A stretch of DNA of 64,000 bases from Tessaracoccus sp. MC1679 (GTDB taxonomy: Bacteria > Actinomycetota > Actinomycetes > Propionibacteriales > Propionibacteriaceae): the NCBI RefSeq assembly GCF_014164775.1, contig NZ_JACJGB010000005.1, positions 124,001-188,000 on the forward strand, written 5' to 3'. This document shows positions 18,089-29,465 of the stretch, one piece after another. Each line of letters starts with the position of its first letter. Within the stretch, counting starts at the first letter, position 1. The notes under the pieces were generated by a model. It did not search any database. It saw nothing but the letters and a program-made list of their open reading frames with translations, and was not told the origin of the DNA. The translations under genes and the position numbers were made by a program.

Positions 18089-18942
18089 CCGAGGTCGCCC
18101 ACCGGGTCGCCCAGCGGCTTTCCAAGGCCGGCTCGCCCAGCCCGGGGCCCGAGGCGCGGCTGCTGGTGGCCCACGTGCTGGGCGTGGAGCCGTCCCAGCT
18201 GGTCCGCGTCGACGCCGTCACCGACGAACAGCGGTCGGCCATCGACGAGCTCGTCACGCGCCGCGCAGCCGGGGTCCCGCTCCAGCACCTCACCGGCGTG
18301 GCCTACTTCCGCTACGAGACGCTGGCGGTGGGTCCCGGGGTGTTCATCCCCAGGCCGGAGACCGAGGAGATGGTGGGCTGGGCGCTGCGGCAACTTGACG
18401 GCCGCCCCGTCGAGGAGCGTCGCGTCGTCGAACTGTGCGCGGGGTCGGGCGCCATCGCGTCCGCGCTCGCGCGTGAGCTGCCAGGGGTGCGCCTACATGC
18501 CGTCGAGCTGTCCGCCGAGGCCATGGCCTACCTGAGCCGGAACCTTGCCGGGCTGGACGTCGAGGTGGTGCACGGCGACATGGTCGAAGCCTTTCCTCAC
18601 CTGGACGGCGCGGTGGATCTCGTCATCGCCAACCCGCCCTACATCCCGGAGAGCCACCGGGGGCTCCTGCCCGCCGATGTGGTGGACCACGACCCCGACT
18701 TGGCCCTCTTCTCGGGCCCCGACGGGCTGGACGCCCTCCGCGTCGTGGTCTCCGTCGCCGAGCGGCTGCTCCGCCCCGGAGGGCTGCTGGCCACCGAGCA
18801 CGACGACAGCCACGCCGACGCCGTCGTCGATCTGGTGGCCGCGGCCGGGTTCGGCGAGGTGCTCAGCCACCAGGACCTGACAGGTCGCCCGCGGTTCGTC
18901 ACCGCCGTGCGGCTTCCCGCACATGGCAGGATGACCCCGTGA
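18085..18942 (+). CDS. prmC: Release factor N5-glutamine methyltransferase
   Basis: 285 residues: an N-terminal helical release-factor-binding region, [11 protein letters not shown] leading into the SAM domain ([16 protein letters not shown]), and the catalytic NPPY motif (183-186, [11 protein letters not shown]). It methylates the Gln of the GGQ motif in RF1 and RF2. The GTG start overlaps the prfA stop and its own stop overlaps the next gene start, so prfA-prmC-tsaC is translationally coupled. Confidence 0.95.
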   Translation: MTEVAHRVAQRLSKAGSPSPGPEARLLVAHVLGVEPSQLVRVDAVTDEQRSAIDELVTRRAAGVPLQHLTGVAYFRYETLAVGPGVFIPRPETEEMVGWALRQLDGRPVEERRVVELCAGSGAIASALARELPGVRLHAVELSAEAMAYLSRNLAGLDVEVVHGDMVEAFPHLDGAVDLVIANPPYIPESHRGLLPADVVDHDPDLALFSGPDGLDALRVVVSVAERLLRPGGLLATEHDDSHADAVVDLVAAAGFGEVLSHQDLTGRPRFVTAVRLPAHGRMTP

Positions 18943-19583
18943 GCACAGTGTTCGACCTCAGCACCGGTCCCGAGACGGGCCTCGCGGAGGCGGTGGCGGC
19001 CGTCCGCGAGGGACGGTGCATCGTCCTGCCCACCGACACCGTCTACGGCATCGGAGCCAACGCGTTCGAGGCCGCCGCGGTCCAAGGGCTGCTGGATGCC
19101 AAGGGCCGCGGCCGCGACATGCCGCCGCCGGTGCTGATCGCCGAGCCGTCGATGCTGCGTGCCATCGCCGACGTGGTCCCCGCCGGTGCGACGGCATTGG
19201 CCAAGGCCTTCTGGCCCGGCGCGTTGACGCTCATCCTCAAGGCCCAGACCCGTTCCGGCATGTCGCTGGGGGAGACCAAGGGCACCGTCGCGGTGCGCGT
19301 GCCGGACCACGACGCCGCCCGCGCCCTGCTGCGCCGCACAGGGCCCCTGGCCGTCAGCTCGGCCAACCTCTCGGGCCGGCCCGCGGCGTTGACCTGTGAA
19401 GAGGCCAGGGAGCAGCTCGGCGAGAGTGTCGCGGTGTACCTCGACGGCGGACCTGTGAGTGGGGGAGTGGCCTCCACCATCGTGGACTTCGCCTCGATTC
19501 CTGAGGGGCGGGTGCTCAGGGCGGGTGCGCTGTCACTCGAGGCGCTCCGCGAGGTGGCCCCGGACATCGAGTCGCAGGGCTAG
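18939..19583 (+). CDS. tsaC: L-threonylcarbamoyladenylate synthase
   Basis: 214 residues of the TsaC/Sua5 (YrdC) family, with the signature LPTDTVYGIGANAF near the N-terminus and the SSANLSGRPA segment. It makes threonylcarbamoyl-AMP from threonine, bicarbonate and ATP for the t6A37 modification of ANN-decoding tRNAs. It has the short form without the extra Sua5 domain. It is coupled to prmC by a 4-nt overlap. Confidence 0.92.
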   Translation: MSTVFDLSTGPETGLAEAVAAVREGRCIVLPTDTVYGIGANAFEAAAVQGLLDAKGRGRDMPPPVLIAEPSMLRAIADVVPAGATALAKAFWPGALTLILKAQTRSGMSLGETKGTVAVRVPDHDAARALLRRTGPLAVSSANLSGRPAALTCEEAREQLGESVAVYLDGGPVSGGVASTIVDFASIPEGRVLRAGALSLEALREVAPDIESQG

Positions 19584-19589
19584 GCCCCT

Positions 19590-20690
19590 GTGCGCGAGTA
19601 CCTCCTTGTGCTGCTGGTAGCGGCCGGCACCACCTATCTGCTGTCGGGGCTGGCCCGCAGCCTCGCGGTCCGCACCGGCGCGCTGGCCACGGTCCGCAGC
19701 CGCGACGTGCACACCCAGCCCATCCCCTACTTCGGCGGGTTGGCCATGTTCGGCGGGCTCGCGGTGGCGTTCCTGCTCGCGCTCCAGATGCCGTTCCTCG
19801 GCCGCTACACCACCGTCGAGCACGACGCGTGGGCCGTTCTCTGGGCCGGGCTGGTCATCACCGTCATCGGGGTGCTGGACGACAAGTACGACATGCCGGC
19901 GCTGGTCAAGCTGGGTGGCCAGGTGCTCGCTGCAGGGGTCGCGGTGCTGCAGGGGGTGCGGATCTACTGGATCCCGCTACCCAACCGGATCGTGGCCCTC
20001 GACGACGCGACCAGCATCCTGATCACCGTGTTCTTCATCGCCCTGTGCGTCAACGCGGTCAACTTCGTCGATGGGCTCGACGGGCTGGCCGCCGGGGTCG
20101 TGGCCATCGGCTCCGGTGCCTTCTTCAGCTACACCTACGTCCTGGCCTACGAGCAGGAACTCGTTCGCGCCACCACGGCGAGCCTGATCACGGTGGCCAC
20201 CTGCGGGATCGCCATCGGCTTCCTCCTGCACAACTTCCACCCCGCGAAGATGTTCATGGGCGATTCCGGCGCCATGCTGCTCGGTCTGCTGATGGCCATG
20301 AGCGCGATCTCGTTCACCGGTCAACTGGATCCGGGGGCCACGGAGCAGGACGGCAGCCTCCTCCCGGCGCTGCTGCCCATCCTGCTGCCGCTCGCGGCCC
20401 TCGCCCTCCCCATCCTCGACCTGATCCTCGCCTGGGCGCGGCGCACCTGGAAGGGGCAGCACGTCTTCCATGCCGACAAGCAGCACCTGCACCATCGCCT
20501 GCTCGAGCACGGACACTCGCATTGGGGAGCGGTGCTGCTGATGTACGGGTGGACGGCTGTGGTGTCGGTGGGTCTGGTGGTGGTGGCCCTGTCGCAGTGG
20601 CCCTACACCGTCTGGGTAGTCATCCTCGCGCTGCTGGTGGTGCTGGTGCTCACCCTGCGCCCTGCCGGTCGGGAGGTGGAGGGTGGCTGA
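19590..20690 (+). CDS. Undecaprenyl-phosphate sugar-1-phosphate transferase (WecA/TagO family)
   Basis: 366 residues with about eleven transmembrane helices. MraY/WecA-family hallmarks are VLDDKYDMPALVK (Mg-binding Asp pair), NFVDGLDGLAAG, MGDSGAMLLG and the HxxH-type loop DKQHLHHRLLEHGHS. It transfers GlcNAc-1-phosphate (probably) to the lipid carrier at the inner face of the membrane, starting a secondary cell-wall polymer. In M. tuberculosis the equivalent gene starts arabinogalactan synthesis at the same place, between the tsaC gene and the atp operon. The sugar specificity here is inference. Confidence 0.88.
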   Translation: MREYLLVLLVAAGTTYLLSGLARSLAVRTGALATVRSRDVHTQPIPYFGGLAMFGGLAVAFLLALQMPFLGRYTTVEHDAWAVLWAGLVITVIGVLDDKYDMPALVKLGGQVLAAGVAVLQGVRIYWIPLPNRIVALDDATSILITVFFIALCVNAVNFVDGLDGLAAGVVAIGSGAFFSYTYVLAYEQELVRATTASLITVATCGIAIGFLLHNFHPAKMFMGDSGAMLLGLLMAMSAISFTGQLDPGATEQDGSLLPALLPILLPLAALALPILDLILAWARRTWKGQHVFHADKQHLHHRLLEHGHSHWGAVLLMYGWTAVVSVGLVVVALSQWPYTVWVVILALLVVLVLTLRPAGREVEGG

Positions 20691-21135
20691 GTCGCGGATC
20701 ACCGACGCGACCAGGCGCTCCCGGCAGATGATGATCGGGGGACTGGTCGGTGCTCACGCGGCCGGCGGGCTCATCCTCCTGCTGGCCGTTCTCGTCGGAG
20801 GTCCCGGCGCCGTCCTCACCACCGTGCTCGGCTTCGCCGCGGTCGTCATCTTCTACTCCGTCGGGCAGGCGCTGGAGGTGGTGGCCTCGGAGTTCGGCGA
20901 CATGCAGGGCATGGCGCTGGTGCTGGTCAGCTACGCGGTGCGGGTGGTGGGGATCGCCGCCGGGCTGTGGTTCATCCTCGGGCATCCTGCGGTGGCGCCG
21001 CAGGTGCGCGACGGCTGGCTGCTGCTGAGCGTCGTGGGCACAGTGTTGGCGTGGGTGTCCGGGGTGGTTCTGGTGGCCTCCCGGCAGAGGGTTCCGGTCT
21101 ACGACACCGAGTACCGGCCCCCGTCCGATCAATGA
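20683..21135 (+). CDS. AtpI-like membrane protein upstream of the atp operon
   Basis: 150 residues with four hydrophobic segments (about 18-38, 43-65, 77-98, 108-128) and charged ends. It occupies the position of M. tuberculosis Rv1303, between the WecA-type gene and atpB, and resembles AtpI-type proteins in size and topology. AtpI is thought to aid c-ring assembly or magnesium supply. The GTG start overlaps the previous stop by 8 nt. The name rests mainly on position. Confidence 0.7.
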   Translation: MAESRITDATRRSRQMMIGGLVGAHAAGGLILLLAVLVGGPGAVLTTVLGFAAVVIFYSVGQALEVVASEFGDMQGMALVLVSYAVRVVGIAAGLWFILGHPAVAPQVRDGWLLLSVVGTVLAWVSGVVLVASRQRVPVYDTEYRPPSDQ

Positions 21136-21169
21136 CCGGGAGAAATATGATTCACGGACCCGTTTCCGC

Positions 21170-21175
21170 TAGGCT
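21170..21175 (+). promoter_or_regulatory. Candidate -10 element (TAGGCT) of the atp operon
   Basis: A canonical actinobacterial -10 hexamer lies 10 nt before ATG 21186, with TGATTC 16 nt further upstream as a weak -35. The leader would be only about 4 nt. Confidence 0.45.
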
Positions 21176-21185
21176 CACACACGAC

Positions 21186-21407
21186 ATGGGCAACTCACCG
21201 TCAGAGAACGCGCCAGAAGGACCTTCGCGCACCGATGACGGCATGCTCGTGCTCAGCTACCTGCTCAGCGGGATCATCTTCTACGGTGGACTCGGGTGGG
21301 TCGGGGACTACCTGTTGCACACCTCGTGGTTACTGCCGCTGGGCCTCATTCTTGGCCTGGTGACCAGCATCTACCTCATCATCAAGCGATACGGGAGCGG
21401 TACGTGA
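21186..21407 (+). CDS. atpZ: AtpZ/AtpI-type ATP synthase accessory protein
   Basis: 73 residues with a polar N-terminus and two transmembrane helices (about 18-37 and 43-65, GGLGWVGDYLLHTSWLLPLG between them). The size, topology and place directly before atpB fit AtpZ, a small partner of AtpI. The ATG at 21186 was chosen because it follows the -10 element and gives the family length. The stop overlaps the atpB GTG. Confidence 0.78.
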   Translation: MGNSPSENAPEGPSRTDDGMLVLSYLLSGIIFYGGLGWVGDYLLHTSWLLPLGLILGLVTSIYLIIKRYGSGT

Positions 21408-22210
21408 CACTGGGGCTACTTCCGATGGAGACCGGCGACGGAGGCGGATACCACCCTCCTGGCACAGACGATTTCCTGTGGTACTCGGTCTGGCCGGGCG
21501 TGCTGCCCGACTGGATGAACAAGCCGTTCTTCCAGGCCCTCATCGGCGCGGCCATCGTGATGATCCTCTGGTGGCTGGCCTCCCGCAACCTGAAGGTCAA
21601 GCCCACGAAGACGCAGTTCTTCGCCGAATACGTCTACGAGTTCGTCCGCAACGGCATCGCGCGTGACATCCTCCACCACGACTTCAAGAAGTTTCTTCCC
21701 TATCTGTTGGGCCTGTTCTCGTTCATCCTGGTCAACAACTGGTTCGGCGAGTTCTTCCTCTTCATGTACCCCACGTTCTCCAACGTCGGCTACGCCTACG
21801 GCCTGGCGATCCTGTCGTGGCTGATCTACGTAGGCGCCGGGTTCAGGAAGTGGGGGTTCGGCGGGTTCCTCAAGAAGTCGCTGATCCCGGACGGCGTGCC
21901 GGGCTACCTGCTCGTACTGGTGATCCCGCTGGAGTTCCTGGCCACGTTCATCACGCGCCCCATCACGCTGGCCCTGCGTCTCTTCGCCAACCTGTTCGCC
22001 GGTCACCTCGTCGTGCTCGTGTTCGTGGTGGGCGGCGGGTACCTCCTCACGGTGCAGGACAACCTGTTCTTCAACGTCGCCGGCGGAGTGTCGTTGGCGT
22101 TCAGCCTGCTCATCCTCTGCCTCGAGCTGTTCATCGGCGCGCTGCAGGCCTACATCTTCACGGTTCTCACCGCCCAGTACGTGTCCACCTCGATCGCCGA
22201 GGCGCACTAA
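21404..22210 (+). CDS. atpB: ATP synthase Fo subunit a
   Basis: 268 residues, five to six transmembrane helices. The essential proton-channel arginine is in ITLALRLFANLFAGHLVV. It forms the proton half-channels against the c-ring. GTG 21404 overlaps the atpZ stop (GTGA); ATG 21425 is an alternative start. First structural gene of the atpBEFHAGDC operon. Confidence 0.96.
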   Translation: MTLGLLPMETGDGGGYHPPGTDDFLWYSVWPGVLPDWMNKPFFQALIGAAIVMILWWLASRNLKVKPTKTQFFAEYVYEFVRNGIARDILHHDFKKFLPYLLGLFSFILVNNWFGEFFLFMYPTFSNVGYAYGLAILSWLIYVGAGFRKWGFGGFLKKSLIPDGVPGYLLVLVIPLEFLATFITRPITLALRLFANLFAGHLVVLVFVVGGGYLLTVQDNLFFNVAGGVSLAFSLLILCLELFIGALQAYIFTVLTAQYVSTSIAEAH

Positions 22211-22268
22211 AGTCAATCCGACTCCTGAGAAACAAGCCCGTTCTCAGAAGCCATCCGAAAGGAAAGTA

Positions 22269-22487
22269 ATGTCCCTCCTCGAAATCACCGGCTCGCTGAA
22301 CATGATCGGCTACGCGATCGCCACGATCGCCCCGGCCCTGGGTGTCGCCTGGATCTTCGCGTCGGTCATCAACGGCACCGCCCGTCAGCCCGAGGCCCGT
22401 GGCGCCATGATGGGCACGGCCTTCATCGGCTTCGCCGTGGTTGAGGCGCTCGCCATCATCGCCATCGCTCTCGCCTTCGTCCTCTGA
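22269..22487 (+). CDS. atpE: ATP synthase Fo subunit c
   Basis: 72 residues, a hairpin of two transmembrane helices joined by the polar loop RQPE (39-42). The proton-carrying carboxylate is Glu59 in helix 2 (GFAVVEALAI). This subunit is the target of diarylquinolines in mycobacteria. A GAAAGGAA site precedes the ATG. Confidence 0.97.
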   Translation: MSLLEITGSLNMIGYAIATIAPALGVAWIFASVINGTARQPEARGAMMGTAFIGFAVVEALAIIAIALAFVL

Positions 22488-22495
22488 GCAGCGTC

Positions 22496-23041
22496 ATGTT
22501 CCCCTTCACCGGGGCGCTTCTCGAGATCGATCTGGGGCCGCTGTTGCCCCACTATCTCTCGGAGATCGTCGTCGGCATCGTCCTGATGCTGCTGATCTAC
22601 GCTCTGATGCGTAAGGCCGTTGTACCGGCCTTCGAGAAGATGTACGAGGAGCGCTCGAACAAGATCGAGGGCGGCATGCAGCGGGCGGCGGCGGCGGAAG
22701 CCAAGGCTGAGGCTGCACTCGCCGAATACAACGACCAGCTGACGGCTGCCCGCGAGGAGGCCGCGCGGATCCGTGAGGATGCCAAGAACCAGTCGGCCAC
22801 CATCGTGGCCGAAGCCCGGGACAAGGCGGCCAAGGAATCCCAGCGGATTCTGGAGTCCGGACGCGTCCAGCTTCAAGCGGAGCGCGCACAGCTGGTCAAG
22901 GACCTGCGAGGCGAGGTCGGCGGCATGGCCACCGTCCTGGCCGGCAAGATCGTGGGCGAGTCGCTGAGCGACGACGAGTTGGCCATGCGCACCGTTGACC
23001 GGTTCCTGGCCGAACTCGAGTCCGCGGGTCAGGCCCGATGA
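22496..23041 (+). CDS. atpF: ATP synthase Fo subunit b
   Basis: 181 residues: one N-terminal transmembrane helix (about 18-40) and then a long charged Ala/Glu/Lys-rich helix that dimerises to form the peripheral stalk. Its stop overlaps the atpH start (ATGATG). Unlike mycobacteria, b and delta are not extra-fused here. Confidence 0.95.
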   Translation: MFPFTGALLEIDLGPLLPHYLSEIVVGIVLMLLIYALMRKAVVPAFEKMYEERSNKIEGGMQRAAAAEAKAEAALAEYNDQLTAAREEAARIREDAKNQSATIVAEARDKAAKESQRILESGRVQLQAERAQLVKDLRGEVGGMATVLAGKIVGESLSDDELAMRTVDRFLAELESAGQAR

Positions 23042-23835
23042 TGGCCCGCGGCGCCGCACCCGCTGGACTCGATGCGTCCGTCGACGGCATCCTCACCGAT
23101 GCGTCCACGGCCTCCGAGCTGTTCGCCGTCGTCGATCTGATCGACGGCCAGCCGGTGCTGCGTCGTTCGCTGTCGGACCCGTCGTCGTCCTTCGACGACC
23201 GCGCGGGCCTGGCGAGGCGTCTTCTCGGCGGCCGCGTCTCGGCCGCGACGATGTCCGTCCTGTCGGAGGCCCTCCGGGCGTCCTGGGGCAGCGGCGTGGA
23301 CCTGGTGTCCGGATTGGAGCGCCAGGGCATCCGCGTGGCGCTGGCATCGGCCCATCGGGCCGGACAGATCGACCAGGTCTCCGACGAGCTGCACGCTCTG
23401 TCCTCCACCATCGTCGGTAGCCCGGAGTTGGCGGCCACCCTGCGCAACCAGACCTATCCCGTCGAGGCCAAGCAGGCTCTCGTCGATGGGCTGATCGAAG
23501 GTCGCGTCCATCCCGTCACCCGCACGCTGGCGGCTCGCGCGGTCAAGGCCCGCCGTCGCAACATCGCGCAGATCTTCTCCGTCATCCTTGAGATGGCTGC
23601 GGACCTGTCCGGAGAGAAGATCGCCCGGGTCACAGTGGCCCGTCCGCTGGACGAGGGTCGCATCGCCCGCCTCAAGGCGGCGTTGGAGGCCCAGCTGGGC
23701 ACCACGGTGTCGCTCCAGATCGAGGTGGACCCCTCGGTCCTCGGTGGCATGAACGTGGCCATCGACGATGACGTCATCGAATCAACAGTTGCTGCGCGGC
23801 TAGACCAGGCCCACCGGCAACTCACCACTCTGTAG
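23038..23835 (+). CDS. atpH: ATP synthase F1 subunit delta
   Basis: 265 residues with the OSCP-type delta fold. The C-terminal part (about 160-265) carries the conserved [14 protein letters not shown] ... [20 protein letters not shown] segment. It links the peripheral stalk to the alpha3beta3 head. It is longer than the about 180 residues of E. coli delta, as in Streptomyces. ATG 23038 or 23041 could be the start. Confidence 0.94.
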   Translation: MMARGAAPAGLDASVDGILTDASTASELFAVVDLIDGQPVLRRSLSDPSSSFDDRAGLARRLLGGRVSAATMSVLSEALRASWGSGVDLVSGLERQGIRVALASAHRAGQIDQVSDELHALSSTIVGSPELAATLRNQTYPVEAKQALVDGLIEGRVHPVTRTLAARAVKARRRNIAQIFSVILEMAADLSGEKIARVTVARPLDEGRIARLKAALEAQLGTTVSLQIEVDPSVLGGMNVAIDDDVIESTVAARLDQAHRQLTTL

Positions 23836-23852
23836 ACGAAAGTAGAAACGCA

Positions 23853-25490
23853 ATGGCTGAACTCACCATCAGTCCGGACGAGATCCGCAGCGCGCTGGAC
23901 GACTTCGTCCAGGCATACCAGCCCCAGGCCGCGTCCCGGACCGAGGTCGGCACCGTCGTGACCTCCGGCGACGGCATCGCCCGGGTCGAGGGCCTGCCCT
24001 CGGCGATGGCCAATGAGCTGTTGCGGTTCGAGAACGGAACCCTGGGCATCGCCCTGAACCTCGACGAACGCGAGATCGGCGTCGTCGTCCTCGGAGACTC
24101 CGAGGGCATCGATGAGGGCTCCGTCGTGCACGGCACCGGCGACGTGCTCTCGGTGCCCGTTGGCGACGGCTACCTCGGACGCGTCGTGGACGCCATGGGC
24201 AACCCCATCGACGGACTCGGCGAGATCGACGGCATCGACGGCCGTCGTGCGCTCGAGCTTCAGGCCGCCGGTGTGATGGACCGGCAGGAGGTCCGGGAGC
24301 CACTGCAGACGGGCCTCAAGGCCATCGACGCCATGATCCCGATCGGCCGCGGCCAGCGTCAGCTGATCATCGGTGACCGCAAGACCGGCAAGACGGCCAT
24401 CGCGCTGGACACGATCATCAATCAGAAGGCCAACTGGGCCTCTGGCGACAAGAAGAAGCAGGTGCGCTGCATCTACGTGGCGATCGGCCAGAAGGGCTCG
24501 ACCATCGCCGAGGTGCGCAGCACCCTCGAGGCAGCGGGCGCCCTGGAGTACACCACCATCGTGCACTCGCCGGCCTCAGACCCGGCCGGCTTCAAGTACA
24601 TCGCCCCCTACTCCGGTTCGGCCATCGGCCAGCACTGGATGTACCAGGGCAACCACGTCCTCATCGTGTTCGACGACCTCACGAAGCAGGCCGAGGCCTA
24701 CCGCGCCATGTCGCTGCTGCTTCGCCGGCCCCCGGGCCGTGAGGCCTACCCCGGAGACGTCTTCTACCTCCACTCCCGCCTGCTGGAGCGCTGCGCCAAG
24801 CTCTCCGACGAGCTCGGCGGGGGTTCGATGACCGGCCTTCCGATCATCGAGACCAAGGCCAACGACGTGTCGGCCTACATCCCCACCAACGTGATCTCCA
24901 TCACCGACGGCCAGATCTTCCTGCAGTCGGACCTGTTCAACGCCAACCAGCGTCCGGCGGTCGACGTCGGCGTGTCCGTCTCCCGCGTGGGTGGCGCCGC
25001 GCAGGTCAAGGCGATGAAGGCGGTATCGGGCTCGCTGAAGATCAATCTGGCGCAGTACCGCGACATGCAGGCGTTCGCCATGTTCGCCTCCGATCTGGAC
25101 GCGGCGAGCCGCCGCCAGCTGGCCCGGGGCGAGCGCCTCACCGAGCTTCTCCGGCAGGGTCAGTACGCCCCCTACCCGGTCGAGGATCAGATCGTGTCGG
25201 TGTGGTCCGGCATCGAGGGGCACTTCGATGACGTGCCCGTCGACGATGTGCTGCGCTTCGAGGGTGAGTTCCTGGACTACCTTCGCCACAACACCACCGT
25301 CCTGCAGTCGATCGCGGACACCTTCCTGTTCGGCGACGAGCTGAAGGCTGCGACGATCACCGCCTTGGCCGATTTCAAGCGCGTGTTCCGCACGTCCGAG
25401 GGCAAGCTGCTCGTCGGACGCGAGGAGCACAAGCCACTCGAGGACGAGGAGATCGGCCAGGAGACGATCGTCCGTCAGAAGCGGAGCTGA
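23853..25490 (+). CDS. atpA: ATP synthase F1 subunit alpha
   Basis: 545 residues. Non-catalytic nucleotide-binding subunit with Walker [14 protein letters not shown] (about 173-185) and the alpha/beta signature region [17 protein letters not shown]. The C-terminal extension ([19 protein letters not shown]) is longer than in E. coli; such extensions in mycobacteria restrain ATP hydrolysis. Confidence 0.97.
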   Translation: MAELTISPDEIRSALDDFVQAYQPQAASRTEVGTVVTSGDGIARVEGLPSAMANELLRFENGTLGIALNLDEREIGVVVLGDSEGIDEGSVVHGTGDVLSVPVGDGYLGRVVDAMGNPIDGLGEIDGIDGRRALELQAAGVMDRQEVREPLQTGLKAIDAMIPIGRGQRQLIIGDRKTGKTAIALDTIINQKANWASGDKKKQVRCIYVAIGQKGSTIAEVRSTLEAAGALEYTTIVHSPASDPAGFKYIAPYSGSAIGQHWMYQGNHVLIVFDDLTKQAEAYRAMSLLLRRPPGREAYPGDVFYLHSRLLERCAKLSDELGGGSMTGLPIIETKANDVSAYIPTNVISITDGQIFLQSDLFNANQRPAVDVGVSVSRVGGAAQVKAMKAVSGSLKINLAQYRDMQAFAMFASDLDAASRRQLARGERLTELLRQGQYAPYPVEDQIVSVWSGIEGHFDDVPVDDVLRFEGEFLDYLRHNTTVLQSIADTFLFGDELKAATITALADFKRVFRTSEGKLLVGREEHKPLEDEEIGQETIVRQKRS

Positions 25491-25493
25491 CCC

Positions 25494-27864
<2,371 letters not shown>

Positions 27865-27866
27865 TC

Positions 27867-28274
27867 GTGTCCCGACCCCCGCTCCACGTCGAGGTCGTCG
27901 CGGCCGACCGCCTGGTCTGGTCCGGCGAGGCGGTGAACATCATCGCGCGCACCGTCGAGGGTGACGTCGGTATCCTGCCTGGCCACGAGCCGTTCCTGGC
28001 GGTGTTGGTGCCATGCGTGGTGGAGATCGTCACGGCAGACGGCAGGAGCGAGTCGCTCGCCGTCGACGGCGGATTCATCTCCGTCGCCAATGGCCGGGTC
28101 TCGGTGCTCAGCCAGATGGCGAGGCTCGGACATGAGGTGGGCCTGGAGGAGGCGCGCCGAGAGGCGTCCACCCTGGAGGCCAAGGCGATGCAGGGCGAAG
28201 CCGACGAAGACGAGCTGCATCACCTGCGCATCCTGCAGGCGCAGATCCGTGCCGGTGAAAGGGCAACCACGTAG
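27867..28274 (+). CDS. atpC: ATP synthase F1 subunit epsilon
   Basis: 135 residues: an N-terminal beta-sandwich (about 1-85, EGDVGILPGHEPFLAVL) and a helical C-terminus (EEARREASTLEAKAMQGEAD). It couples gamma rotation to the c-ring and regulates hydrolysis. The GTG start is 2 nt after the atpD stop. Last gene of the operon. Confidence 0.95.
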   Translation: MSRPPLHVEVVAADRLVWSGEAVNIIARTVEGDVGILPGHEPFLAVLVPCVVEIVTADGRSESLAVDGGFISVANGRVSVLSQMARLGHEVGLEEARREASTLEAKAMQGEADEDELHHLRILQAQIRAGERATT

Positions 28275-28289
28275 CCCACATAGTCGAAC

Positions 28290-28331
28290 CGCTCAGGGCG
28301 GCTCTCCGCGCCAGGGGAGCTGCCCTGAGCG
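28290..28331 (+). terminator. Large hairpin after the atp operon
   Basis: The outer stem CGCTCAGGGC / GCCCTGAGCG (10 bp) encloses an inner stem GCTCTCC / GGGGAGC (7 bp) with a GCGCCA loop. No U-tract follows, so it may be a weak or Rho-assisted terminator, or an mRNA-stabilising structure that dampens expression of the next gene. Confidence 0.65.
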
Positions 28332-28370
28332 CATACCGGGGTCAGAACCTGGGAGGAGAGGGAGGCACCG

Positions 28371-28832
28371 ATGGTGTGGCAGTTCGTCATGACGACTGTG
28401 ATCGTCATGGCCGTCGTACTGCTGCCCTTCGTGCTGCTCTACCTCCGCCGCCGCTGGCTCACGGGCCAGGGCGGCCTCTTTGACTGTGCGCATCGGGTCC
28501 GCGACGATGCTCCCGGCGTGGGTTGGGTGCTGGGGATGGCCCGTTTCCGGGGCGAGAGCCTGGAGTGGTTCAGGTCCTTCTCGTTCAGCCTGCACCCCAA
28601 GCTCGTCCTCCAGCGCGCGGGCACGGCCTACCTGCACCAGCGCACACCGGAGGGTATCGAGCTGATCGCGCTGTTCGACAACTCCGTGATCGTGACGGTG
28701 AAGGACCGCAGCTCCTCCCATGTACACACCCTGGCCATGGCCAGCGACGAGGTGCTCGCGCTGATGAGCTGGCTGGAGTCCGCACCGCCCGGGAGCCACT
28801 ACTTCCCGGCCAGCGCGGACTCGCCCCTCTAG
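28371..28832 (+). CDS. DUF2550 family membrane-anchored protein
   Basis: 153 residues: one N-terminal transmembrane helix (about 5-27) with a basic stop-transfer (YLRRRW), then a soluble domain of about 125 residues (RDDAPGVGWVLGMARFRGES ... FDNSVIVTVKDRSS). It matches DUF2550, which follows atpC in M. tuberculosis (Rv1312). Function is unknown. A strong GGGAGGAGAGGGAGG site precedes the ATG. The stop overlaps the stop of the converging cobalamin adenosyltransferase gene. Confidence 0.85.
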   Translation: MVWQFVMTTVIVMAVVLLPFVLLYLRRRWLTGQGGLFDCAHRVRDDAPGVGWVLGMARFRGESLEWFRSFSFSLHPKLVLQRAGTAYLHQRTPEGIELIALFDNSVIVTVKDRSSSHVHTLAMASDEVLALMSWLESAPPGSHYFPASADSPL

Positions 28833-29437
28833 CTGGGGGTGTCTCCCGGCTTGACCCGGTCCGTGCCGGGCACCCACAGGATCTCACCGGCCGTGCCGTT
28901 GGCCGCGCGGGACATGATGAACAGCAGGTCCGAGAGCCGGTTGAGGTACGTGATGGCCAGCAGGTTCACTCCGCCGTCGGCGGCCGTCCCATAGCGCTCC
29001 ACGCACCGCCAGGCGGCGCGCTCGGCCCTCCTGGCCACCGTGCGGGCCACGTGCAGCTGGGCGCCGGCAGGGTTCCCGCCCGGGAGGATGAAGCTGCGCA
29101 GCACGGGCAGGCCCTCCTGCAGTTCGTCGCAGAACGCCTCCAGCCTGTCCACCGAGGACTGCTCAATCCGCAGCGGAGGCCAGGCCGGTGCAGGGTTGAG
29201 CGGCGTCGACAGGTCCGCTCCCACGTCGAACAGCTCGTTGCTGATCAACGCCAGCATCTCCTGGAGCCGCGCCGACAGGCCGCCGGTGGCCACCGCGACA
29301 CCGATGGCGGAGTTGGCCTCGTCGACGTGTCCGTACGCCTCCACGCGAAGGTCCGTCTTGGACACCTCCGAGTTGTCGGAGAGTCGGGTGGTGCCGGCAT
29401 CGCCGGTGCGGGTGTAGATCTTCGAGAGGGTGACCAT
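28829..29437 (-). CDS. PduO-type ATP:cob(I)alamin adenosyltransferase
   Basis: 202 residues. The N-terminal ATP site TRTGDAGTTRLSD (about 9-21), the EAYGHVDEANS segment and the C-terminal motif FILPGGNPAGAQLHVARTVA, with RRAE after it, are diagnostic of the PduO/MMAB type. It makes adenosylcobalamin, needed by methylmalonyl-CoA mutase. This fits the methylmalonyl-CoA epimerase gene at 34.3 kb and propionate-type metabolism. It is transcribed divergently from the cyclophilin gene, with only 28 bp between the two starts. Confidence 0.92.
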   Translation of the reverse strand: MVTLSKIYTRTGDAGTTRLSDNSEVSKTDLRVEAYGHVDEANSAIGVAVATGGLSARLQEMLALISNELFDVGADLSTPLNPAPAWPPLRIEQSSVDRLEAFCDELQEGLPVLRSFILPGGNPAGAQLHVARTVARRAERAAWRCVERYGTAADGGVNLLAITYLNRLSDLLFIMSRAANGTAGEILWVPGTDRVKPGDTPS

Positions 29438-29443
29438 GCCCCC

Positions 29444-29449
29444 AATCTA
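29444..29449 (-). promoter_or_regulatory. Candidate -10 element (TAGATT) of the adenosyltransferase gene
   Basis: It lies 6 nt from ATG 29437 and only 3 bp from the -10 of the opposite gene, so the two leaderless promoters are back to back. Confidence 0.45.
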
Positions 29450-29452
29450 TGC

Positions 29453-29458
29453 CAAGCT
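29453..29458 (+). promoter_or_regulatory. Candidate -10 element (CAAGCT) of the cyclophilin gene
   Basis: It lies 7 nt from GTG 29466 and supports that start over the in-frame codon at 29430. It is paired with the minus-strand element at 29444. Confidence 0.4.
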
Positions 29459-29465
29459 GTCATCC